Positions 1 to 5,608 of a stretch of 8,978 bases of DNA are shown here, in pieces. Position numbers and translations under genes: made by a program. Numbering within the stretch: the stretch's first letter is position 1; the number at the start of each line of letters is the position of its first letter. Origin of the DNA: Bacillota bacterium (lineage in GTDB: Bacteria > Bacillota > Clostridia > Christensenellales > CAG-138). The DNA lies in NCBI GenBank assembly GCA_023426265.1, contig JAFABA010000149.1:1-8978 (forward strand), written 5' to 3'. Under the pieces are notes generated by a model, which ran no database searches, was not told the DNA's origin, and worked only from the letters and a program-made list of their open reading frames with translations.

Positions 1-764
1 CGATACTGTCGAACATTTTCGGCATATGGACCCAGCAGAGAGATTTGCTCCCTCGTAATATCTGCATCCGTCAAGATAGCGATGAACGCATCCAACGAGG
101 CAACCTGCATAAAGTCCTGAACTCCGAACTTAGTGTGGTCCCCCAATAAGTAAGCCTCGTCTGAAATACTCAACATCTTGATTTTAACCGAGATCGCAAA
201 CTCGTTGCTTTCGCTCGCACCGTCCTGCGTAATGCCCTTGCAGGAAAGAAAAGCCTTGTTCACGTGATACTGCGATAAAGATTCGAGTGCATCTCTGCCC
301 ACCATGCACATGGAGCTGGTCAACAGCATGCCCCCTACTACGAATACCGTAATTTTATCCTTGAGCGAAAGTTCATAAAGAAGTCGCGCGGAGTTGGTAA
401 GCACAGTCAGCGGCATATTAGGGAGTTCCCGAGCCAAGTAGATGCAGGTAGAACTGGAATCCAGTATAATCTGGTCATCCTTTGCGATGTAGGAACAGGC
501 AAGCTTTGCAATCTGCTTCTTGCTTTCGATGTTCTGGGATTCGCGCTCATAATAGGGGATTTCAACATGGGGGCTGTCATCAAGTGAAAAGCGCACTGCG
601 CCGCCATGGGAACGCCTGAGCAGCTTTCTAGATTCCAGATATCTTAGATCAGAACGTATCGTTTCAGGACTAACTCGTAACAACGATGCCAATTCCGCTA
701 CATTGACGCTATGGTTTCTGAATAGCCGCTCCACTATATAATTATGGCGTTCCTGCTGCAGCAT
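1..764 (-). CDS. DeoR-family transcriptional regulator (3' end cut by window edge)
   Basis: This is a repressor-type regulator with an N-terminal winged helix-turn-helix (about residues 6-57; core VAELASLLRVSPETIRSDL, then the HGGAV wing) and a C-terminal DeoR sensor domain of the type that binds phosphorylated sugars. Sensor-domain landmarks, in order, are LDSSST (101-106), LTNS (122-125), VVGG (142-145), AFLSCKGI (171-178), SNE (186-188) and GDHTKFG (208-214). The reading frame is open for 254 codons from ATG 764-762 to the left edge. The family is usually about 250-260 residues, so only a short tail is missing. The start is supported by AGAGG at 775-771, six bases upstream. It is transcribed divergently from the kinase operon, which suggests that it controls that operon and itself. 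The effector is unknown; a phosphorylated product of the neighbouring kinase is the obvious candidate (inference). Confidence 0.93.
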   Translation of the reverse strand, partial: MLQQERHNYIVERLFRNHSVNVAELASLLRVSPETIRSDLRYLESRKLLRRSHGGAVRFSLDDSPHVEIPYYERESQNIESKKQIAKLACSYIAKDDQIILDSSSTCIYLARELPNMPLTVLTNSARLLYELSLKDKITVFVVGGMLLTSSMCMVGRDALESLSQYHVNKAFLSCKGITQDGASESNEFAISVKIKMLSISDEAYLLGDHTKFGVQDFMQVASLDAFIAILTDADITREQISLLGPYAENVRQY

Positions 765-790
765 AGAAATCCTCTTATCTGGTTTTCTAC

Positions 791-819
791 ATTGTACCAT
801 ATGACTCGGTTCATATGCA
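791..819 (-). promoter_or_regulatory. Probable promoter of the DeoR-family regulator
   Basis: Read on the minus strand there is TTGCAT (819-814), a 17-bp spacer and TACAAT (796-791). The -10 hexamer is preceded by TGG (799-797), which makes an extended -10 element. The -35 is weak (3 of 6 matches to TTGACA), as is common for extended -10 promoters. The element lies about 27 bp upstream of the regulator's ATG. An inverted repeat at 798-817 fills the spacer. Confidence 0.5.
798..817. promoter_or_regulatory. Perfect inverted repeat, candidate operator
   Basis: CATATGA (798-804) and TCATATG (811-817) are perfect inverted copies separated by six bases (CTCGGT). The 20-bp element sits between the proposed -10 and -35 of the regulator promoter, so a dimer bound here would block transcription of the regulator. 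The repeat is seen directly; its role as an autoregulatory operator is inference. Both arms contain CATATG, itself a palindrome, so chance cannot be excluded. Confidence 0.4.
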
Positions 820-840
820 ATTCTGGTTCTTTTCTGAAAC

Positions 841-880
841 GGAAACAAAACAAAAGAAATAAAAGAAAGTAAAAATAAAT
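841..880. repeat. A-rich phased repeats upstream of the kinase promoter
   Basis: Four successive blocks of about 10 bp share an A-tract/purine pattern: GGAAACAAAA (841-850), CAAAAGAAAT (851-860), AAAAGAAAGT (861-870) and AAAAATAAAT (871-880). AAAAGAAA occurs twice, nine bases apart (852-859 and 861-868). The stretch abuts the -35 of the kinase promoter, where an A-rich UP element would lie. A-tracts near helical phase would also bend DNA. Short repeated purine-rich motifs are also typical of operators of some DeoR-family proteins, so either role is possible. Confidence 0.4.
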
Positions 881-882
881 TA

Positions 883-911
883 TTGACATATATCTTTGTT
901 TTTTATAATAT
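883..911 (+). promoter_or_regulatory. Sigma-A-type promoter of the kinase operon
   Basis: A perfect TTGACA lies at 883-888. Downstream, TATAAT at 904-909 gives a short 15-bp spacer, while the overlapping TAATAT at 906-911 gives the ideal 17-bp spacer with 4 of 6 matches. Transcription would start near 916-919, leaving a leader of about 50 bases before the kinase ATG at 969. The region is A/T-rich throughout, which fits a promoter. TAATATTA at 906-913 is a small palindrome overlapping the -10. Confidence 0.65.
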
Positions 912-968
912 TACTGTGAAAACAAGATATCTATGCGGCACATCGACAGAAGTAGGGGGTGAACCCTG

Positions 969-2483
969 ATGAGTTCGGCATCCATACTCACAATTGATAT
1001 TGGCACCACCAATGTAAAGTGCGTAGTTTTCTCAAGGGAGTTGCAGTCTCTGGGAGAATGTGCGTGCGAATACGAAACCAATATACAGGGCGGCGGCAGG
1101 GTGGAACAAAACCCCGCCGACTGGTGGCGCTGCGGAATTGAAGCGATTCGCGGGGCAATCGCCGCCGCGGATGCATCCGCACAGGAAATGGATATCGTGC
1201 TGGTCAGTTCACAGGCGCCCACCATGCTGCCGGTTGATAAGAACGGGGTACCGCTGCATCCGGCTTTGATCTGGATGGATACGCGCTCCGTCACTCAGTG
1301 TGAGGAGATTTCCAATAAGGTTGGCGCAGGTAGAGTTGAGCAGTTGACTGGGAACCGGGTGGATCCCTTCTATGTGGCCGGGGAGTTGCTCTGGTTCCGG
1401 CAAACGCATCCGGCGCTGTTTGAGAAGACGCATCAGGTGCTTCAGGCGAACGGATACTTCAATTACCTTTTAACGGGCGAATTCTCATTGGATGAGGTCC
1501 ATGCGAGCATCACACAGTGTTACAACGTACATACCGACACGTGGAATAAGGAAATCCTTGACGCGTGCGGCGTATCATCGGAGTTATTTCCGCGGGTGAG
1601 TCAGTGCCATCAGGTCATTGGCAGGGTAACACAGTGGGCGGCGCAGCAGACTGGGTTGCGCATTGGCACTGCGGTGGCGGCAGGTACGGTCGACGGCGCC
1701 GCAGCAGGGTTGGAAGGTGGCGTTTCCCGCGATGGAATGGCGGCTGAAATGTCCGGAACATCATCGGTTCTCATCATAGGCTCGGAGCAAATCCGTACCA
1801 ATCCAAATCTAACGTATATGAAGAGCGCAATACACGGCCAGCACCTGCTCCTAGGATGCATGAGTACAACAGGCGGCGCCCTGAAATGGTTCCGCAACCA
1901 GTTGTACACGGCATCCGCACAAGCATACAGCAGTATGAACGCCGAAGTAGAAGAACACGCGCCGGATCCTTCCCGGGTGATTTTTCTCCCCTATATGGCG
2001 GGTGAGCGCGCGCCCATCTGGAACCCGCAGGCCAAGGGCGCGTTTTTGAACCTGACATTGGATGTTAAACGCGCAGACATGATTCGTGCCATTATGGAAG
2101 GCGCGGCGTTTGCGCTGAAAGATAACATTCTGGAAGCGGCGCGTTCGGGCGTGCAGATCCAACAATTGCGTGTAGTGGGCGGGCACACCAATAGTGACAT
2201 ATGGCTACGCATCAAAGCCTCGGTGCTCAATTTACCTTTGGAGGTACCTGCCTGCAACTTGGGCGCGCCGGGTGGACTTGCCTGTATGGGTGGATATGCG
2301 CTTGGCGAATATGCATCGGTAAATGAGGCGGTATCGCGTTTTGTACGGATAGAGCATATATGTGAACCCGTGCCTGCCTGGCATAACGCCTATGAAGAGA
2401 AGTTCCTGTGCTTTAAAGAATCGTATGACCGACTGCACAGGCGGACGGAAAATTTAAAAGTGGAAATGGACGAATTAAAATGA
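969..2483 (+). CDS. FGGY-family carbohydrate kinase (xylulokinase-like)
   Basis: This is a cytoplasmic ATP-dependent sugar kinase of 504 residues, the usual length for the FGGY family. The N-terminal phosphate-binding motif DIGTTNVK is at 10-17, and the substrate-side WMDTR at 102-106. GTVDGAAAG at 239-247 supplies the probable catalytic base Asp242. GERAPIWNPQAKGAF (345-359) and GAPGGLACMGGYALGEY (432-448) are C-terminal-domain landmarks. The adenine-side motif reads GGHTNSDIW (404-412), where xylulokinases usually have GGGxKS. The start is set by AGGGGG at 954-959. It is the first gene of the operon and overlaps the next by ATGA. Substrates in this family include xylulose, ribulose, erythrulose, glycerol and autoinducer-2, and sequence alone does not decide among them. 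The DeoR neighbour and dehydrogenases suggest a ketose or ketose-like intermediate (inference). Confidence 0.93.
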   Translation: MSSASILTIDIGTTNVKCVVFSRELQSLGECACEYETNIQGGGRVEQNPADWWRCGIEAIRGAIAAADASAQEMDIVLVSSQAPTMLPVDKNGVPLHPALIWMDTRSVTQCEEISNKVGAGRVEQLTGNRVDPFYVAGELLWFRQTHPALFEKTHQVLQANGYFNYLLTGEFSLDEVHASITQCYNVHTDTWNKEILDACGVSSELFPRVSQCHQVIGRVTQWAAQQTGLRIGTAVAAGTVDGAAAGLEGGVSRDGMAAEMSGTSSVLIIGSEQIRTNPNLTYMKSAIHGQHLLLGCMSTTGGALKWFRNQLYTASAQAYSSMNAEVEEHAPDPSRVIFLPYMAGERAPIWNPQAKGAFLNLTLDVKRADMIRAIMEGAAFALKDNILEAARSGVQIQQLRVVGGHTNSDIWLRIKASVLNLPLEVPACNLGAPGGLACMGGYALGEYASVNEAVSRFVRIEHICEPVPAWHNAYEEKFLCFKESYDRLHRRTENLKVEMDELK

Positions 2484-3226
2484 GGCTAAGCGAGAAAAAG
2501 GCATTGGTATTGGGCGGTTCTAGGGGAATAGGCAGGGCGATTTGCCTGAATTTTGCCGCAGAGGGCGCTGACGTGGCGTTTACATATTGCTCCAGCCGCG
2601 CAAAGGCGGAAGAGATCCAAGAACATATTTCGCATACCGGCAGGCGTTCGTTCGTGATGCAAGCAGACATCTCCAAACGTGAGGCGGTGTGGGATGCAGT
2701 GAGTGCCGCTGTCGTTGCGCTGGGCGGGCTTGATATCTTGGTTGTATGTGGCGGTATCATGCCGGAAGACGCCTTGGTGGATATATCGGAACAACAGCTC
2801 CGCCTTGTATTGGATACCAATCTGAACAGCGCCTTTTATGCGTTACAGGCGGCGCATGACGCGCTGCAGCGGAGTGCTGCGGGCCGCATTATCTTTATCT
2901 CGTCACAGGCGGCGTTTACAGGGTCCATCATGCACGCCCACTATGCCGCCGCAAAGGCGGGGTTGTTGGGGTTACTATTTACCGCCGCAAAGGAGCTTGG
3001 ACCTTCCGGCATCACGGTAAACGCCGTATCCCCCGGCAGAATCGAAACGGATATGCTGCAATATGCGGATCAGGAAAAACGTGAGAAGTGGCTTGCGGAA
3101 ACTCCACTCAAACGCTTTGGCAGACCGGAAGAGGTTGCCAAGGCCGCCGCCTTCCTGGCCTCCGACGAGGGCAGTTATATTACAGGTGCCAACCTCAACG
3201 TCAACGGCGGCATGTTGATGGGCTGA
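2480..3226 (+). CDS. Short-chain dehydrogenase/reductase (SDR), classical type
   Basis: This is an NAD(P)-dependent oxidoreductase with a Rossmann fold, 248 residues, typical for a classical SDR of the FabG-like group. The cofactor motif GGSRGIG is at 12-18. The catalytic tetrad is readable as Asn114 (LDTNLNSAF), Ser142 (ISSQA), Tyr155 and Lys159 (YAAAK). NAVSPGRIETDM (181-192) and the C-terminal GANLNVNGG (236-244) are also characteristic. The usual NNAG structural motif is replaced by VCGG (89-92). The ATG overlaps the kinase stop (ATGA) and has no strong ribosome binding site, which implies translational coupling. The substrate is unknown; oxidation or reduction of a sugar, polyol or sugar-acid hydroxyl group fits the context. 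A fatty-acid FabG role is unlikely here because no lipid genes are nearby. Confidence 0.9.
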   Translation: MRLSEKKALVLGGSRGIGRAICLNFAAEGADVAFTYCSSRAKAEEIQEHISHTGRRSFVMQADISKREAVWDAVSAAVVALGGLDILVVCGGIMPEDALVDISEQQLRLVLDTNLNSAFYALQAAHDALQRSAAGRIIFISSQAAFTGSIMHAHYAAAKAGLLGLLFTAAKELGPSGITVNAVSPGRIETDMLQYADQEKREKWLAETPLKRFGRPEEVAKAAAFLASDEGSYITGANLNVNGGMLMG

Positions 3227-3249
3227 CGCGCAAAGTATAGGAGACAGAC

Positions 3250-4281
3250 ATGAAAGCACTTGCAATCGGGGATTACCTGTTGCCCGCAAAGGCATTTGAT
3301 GACGCTCTTTCCTGCTGTGAACTGTTTGAGGAGTACGCCTCCGTGGAATGGAGACCGGTGGAGGACCGCTCTGCCATGCGGGAGGTTGTGCGCCGCATTG
3401 AAACGTTGGGCAGCAAATCGTACCAGCCTTCGGAAGAGATACTTACTCTTTCGGAGGATGTGGATATCCTTTTTGTCCATCTATATCCGGTATCCGGAGA
3501 TTTTATTGAGCGTGCAAAGCATCTAAAGTGCATTGTCACCGCGAGGGGCGGCGTTGAGAACATAGATGTAGCTGTGGCGAAGGCGCACGGCATCGCAATC
3601 ATCCATTGTCCCGCCCATAACGCCACGGCCGTAGCCGAATACACAGTGGGGCTTATCATTGCAGAAATCCGCAACATTGCGCGCAGCCATATGGGACTCA
3701 GATCCGGAACATGGAGAGAGCAGTTTCCAAACTCCACCGCGATACCGGAGCTTGTGGATGCGTCCGTAGGGATCATCGGCTTCGGTACCATAGGCCGTAT
3801 GGTGGCACAGCGCCTCAAGGGTTTTGAATGCCGGATTTTCATACACGATCCATACGTTGCGGCAGAGGAAATAAAAAATCTAGGGTACTTATCCGCCGAA
3901 ATGGATGAGCTGCTGAAAAACAGCGATATCATCACCCTTCATGGAAGGCTTGCAGCGGGCGCTCCGCCCATTATCGGTAGGGCGGAGCTTTACAGGATGA
4001 AGCCCAACGCATACCTCATCAATACTGCGCGCGCTTCGCTTGTAGATATGGAAGCCCTTTATACAGTGCTTCGGGAAGGCCGCATTATGGGCGCGGCGTT
4101 GGATGTCTATCAAAGCGAGCCGCTTCCGGACGACTTTCCGTTTTTGGGGCTGGACAATGTTACGCTGACAAATCACCGGGGCGGGGATACGCTCAACTCT
4201 TATCACAAGGCGCCCGTCTTGCTCAGGCAACAATTGGCCGAATATCTTAGAACGGGGAAAACCAGGTTCCTTATCTGCTGA
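3250..4281 (+). CDS. D-isomer-specific 2-hydroxyacid dehydrogenase (PGDH-like)
   Basis: This is a cytoplasmic NAD-dependent enzyme of 343 residues with the split substrate domain and central Rossmann domain of the phosphoglycerate/D-lactate dehydrogenase family. The cofactor motif GFGTIG is at 177-182, and Asp200 at the end of the second strand favours NAD over NADP. The catalytic residues are visible as Arg261 (NTARAS), Glu290 (VYQSEP) and His309. The His motif reads TNHRGG rather than the usual TPHxGG. No ACT-type regulatory domain is present, so this is not a serine-pathway SerA of the long type. The start is supported by AGGAGA (3239-3244), five bases upstream. From memory, B. subtilis pairs a similar dehydrogenase (YoaD) with an FGGY kinase (YoaC), which supports a shared, still poorly defined pathway. 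The substrate is probably a sugar-derived 2-hydroxy or 2-keto acid (inference). Confidence 0.9.
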   Translation: MKALAIGDYLLPAKAFDDALSCCELFEEYASVEWRPVEDRSAMREVVRRIETLGSKSYQPSEEILTLSEDVDILFVHLYPVSGDFIERAKHLKCIVTARGGVENIDVAVAKAHGIAIIHCPAHNATAVAEYTVGLIIAEIRNIARSHMGLRSGTWREQFPNSTAIPELVDASVGIIGFGTIGRMVAQRLKGFECRIFIHDPYVAAEEIKNLGYLSAEMDELLKNSDIITLHGRLAAGAPPIIGRAELYRMKPNAYLINTARASLVDMEALYTVLREGRIMGAALDVYQSEPLPDDFPFLGLDNVTLTNHRGGDTLNSYHKAPVLLRQQLAEYLRTGKTRFLIC

Positions 4282-4509
4282 TCGCCCAGGCGTGTAAAAC
4301 GGTTACTTATTTACCGAAAACATATCCGGCTCTTTTATTCGTTTTGTTACTGCATCCTTTGGGCACGGAAGATCTTTTGCATATCCCTCCGATACCGCAG
4401 ACCACAAAATGTAACACGCTGATAGGTCAATATAAGACTCGATACATCACCTATATAGAACAAAAATTCCTTGCACAAGGAATAAGAATAATCAGGAGGT
4501 TATAAAGAA
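4282..4509. other. Intergenic region between enzyme and transporter units
   Basis: This stretch has no gene-like frame. I found no convincing rho-independent terminator after the dehydrogenase: CGGT/ACCG pairing around 4302-4318 is short and has no clean T-run. No strong promoter is evident either; TATATA at 4452-4457 lacks a matching -35. The transporter genes may therefore be reached by read-through from 883-911, or may use a weak or activated promoter here. The clearest elements are the inverted repeat at 4466-4483 and the ribosome binding site AGGAGG at 4494-4499. Confidence 0.5.
4466..4483. promoter_or_regulatory. Inverted repeat before the binding-protein gene (operator or leader hairpin)
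   Basis: ATTCCTTG (4466-4473) and CAAGGAAT (4476-4483) are perfect 8-base inverted copies around a two-base centre (CA). It ends ten bases before the AGGAGG ribosome binding site of the sugar-binding protein. The two-base centre is too tight for a full hairpin, although a looser version with six paired bases and a larger loop could form. The symmetry fits a dimeric repressor site better. Neither role is proven. Confidence 0.45.
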
Positions 4510-5475
4510 ATGAAGAAAATGGTATCTCTGGTGCTGGTTGCCCTGCTCGCTCTGTCCATCGTTGCGTGCGCGGCGCCAGCAGGACCCGCGGCGGAAAGCG
4601 CACAGCCGGCAGGCGAAAAAAAGACCCTCGCATTTCTTCCTCCGGCCATGATCAGTCCCTACTACGCATCCTGCATCGCAGGTGCAAAACCCGCCGCGGA
4701 AGCGCTTGGCTATGAGCTTGTGACCGTCGCGCCTGAAAAGGAAAGCGACTACGCCGCGCAGGTCCAGTTGGTGGAAGACATGATCACCCGTGGTGTGGAT
4801 GGCATCATTCTGTGCGCCATCAATACGGATGCCATCACGACCGCAGTCAAAAAGGCCAACGAAGCAAAAATCCCTGTCGTCATGTTCAACACGCAGAACG
4901 AGCTTGCGAGCGGCGAAGTGGCGGCATATGTCCGCTATGATCAGCGCGAAGGCGGCGCGAAAGTCGCCGATTACGTTGCGGAAGTTATGGGTGGTAAGGC
5001 AAACGTGGCCGTTATTGAAGGACTCCCCTCCGAGCACACTACCGAGCGCATGGGCGGATTTGTGGACCGCTGCAAGGAAAAGTATCCTGAAATGAGCGTC
5101 ATCATTTCACAGCCGGGCGATTGGGAGCGTGAAAAGGGCATGAACGCCGCCGCAAATATGCTGCAGGCAAAGCCCGAGATCGACGCGTTCTTTGCGCTGT
5201 GCGACGAAATGGCGCTGGGTGCCGTGCAGGCGGTCAAGCAGGCCAACGGCCAGCAGAAGATATTCGGTTTTGACGGCAATCCCAACGCGGCGGAAGCCAT
5301 ACTAGCGGGAGACCTGATGAGTACCCTCTCCATAGGCGGCGTGAATACCGGGAAGCTCTGTGTCGAAACGCTGAATAAGATCATCAAAGGCGAGCAGGTC
5401 GAAAAGATCATCAACGTCGATACCTTCATCGTGAATAAGGACAATGCGCAGGAGTACCTGGACCAGATGAAATAA
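4510..5475 (+). CDS. Sugar ABC transporter substrate-binding lipoprotein (RbsB-like, CUT2)
   Basis: This is an extracellular, membrane-anchored sugar-binding protein of 321 residues from the periplasmic-binding-protein type I group. A lysine-start signal peptide with hydrophobic core (residues 4-19) ends in the lipobox LSIVAC, with Cys20 as the lipidated residue, and an Ala/Pro/Gly/Glu-rich linker follows (21-37). The mature part aligns with E. coli RbsB by eye: SPYY (49-52), FNTQNE (126-131), TERMGGF (178-184), DWEREKG (204-210), CDEMALGA (231-238) and GFDGN (253-257). Several ligand-contact positions differ from RbsB (Asn to Ser49, Asp to Asn127, Asn to Cys231, Gln to Ile275), so the ligand is probably not D-ribose. 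The start has AGGAGG ten bases upstream. It is followed by a strong hairpin, fitting the usual need for more binding protein than ATPase. Confidence 0.93.
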   Translation: MKKMVSLVLVALLALSIVACAAPAGPAAESAQPAGEKKTLAFLPPAMISPYYASCIAGAKPAAEALGYELVTVAPEKESDYAAQVQLVEDMITRGVDGIILCAINTDAITTAVKKANEAKIPVVMFNTQNELASGEVAAYVRYDQREGGAKVADYVAEVMGGKANVAVIEGLPSEHTTERMGGFVDRCKEKYPEMSVIISQPGDWEREKGMNAAANMLQAKPEIDAFFALCDEMALGAVQAVKQANGQQKIFGFDGNPNAAEAILAGDLMSTLSIGGVNTGKLCVETLNKIIKGEQVEKIINVDTFIVNKDNAQEYLDQMK

Positions 5476-5517
5476 ACCCGTGCGGCTGTATTCCAAACAG
5501 TTCAGCGGGCTTGGGGC

Positions 5518-5565
5518 ACCGCAGCGCTTCGCAGGCCTTTTGAGGGGGGCCTGCGAAGCGGCGGT
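5518..5565 (+). promoter_or_regulatory. Strong mRNA hairpin between binding-protein and ATPase genes
   Basis: CGCTTCGCAGGCC (5525-5537) pairs perfectly over 13 bp with 5548-5560 around a 10-base loop. After a two-base AG bulge (5523-5524), ACCGC (5518-5522) pairs with GCGGT (5561-5565), for 18 bp in all. No T-run follows, so it is not a standard intrinsic terminator. Such hairpins after binding-protein genes are known to protect the upstream mRNA from 3' exonucleases or to reduce downstream expression; that role is inferred here. A competing hairpin overlaps its right arm (5553-5573). Confidence 0.75.
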
Positions 5566-5591
5566 TGCTTCGCGGAAGAATCAGCACGGAT

Positions 5592-5600
5592 AGGAGGAGG
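5592..5600 (+). promoter_or_regulatory. Strong ribosome binding site selecting a TTG start
   Basis: AGGAGGAGG at 5592-5600 is followed after eight bases by TTG at 5609. The first in-frame ATG is at 5627, 26 bases from the site and too far away. The protein from the TTG also begins in the normal place for the family, ahead of the first beta strand. Confidence 0.75.
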
Positions 5601-5608
5601 AACCGGAA

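Noticed and set aside
911..1294. Minus-strand frame of 127 codons across the kinase start
   Set aside because: It lies antisense to the kinase start and its promoter leader, has no family motifs, and the plus-strand frame has a full set of FGGY motifs.
3273..3935. Long minus-strand frame of 220 codons inside the hydroxyacid dehydrogenase gene
   Set aside because: It is a codon-bias shadow: it is rich in Ser, Arg and Met without domain motifs, while the plus strand encodes an intact dehydrogenase with catalytic residues.
4292..4306. TGTAAAACGGTTAC-like sequence after the dehydrogenase, resembling a CcpA cre site
   Set aside because: The central CG is shifted by one base relative to the cre consensus, so the match fails at the essential positions.
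4492..5037. Minus-strand frame of 181 codons opposite the binding-protein gene
   Set aside because: It is antisense to a clear lipoprotein gene and shows no recognisable domain or ribosome binding site support.
5518..5565. Reading the strong hairpin as an intrinsic terminator
   Set aside because: No T-run follows the stem, and the ATPase and permease downstream have no promoter of their own that I can see.
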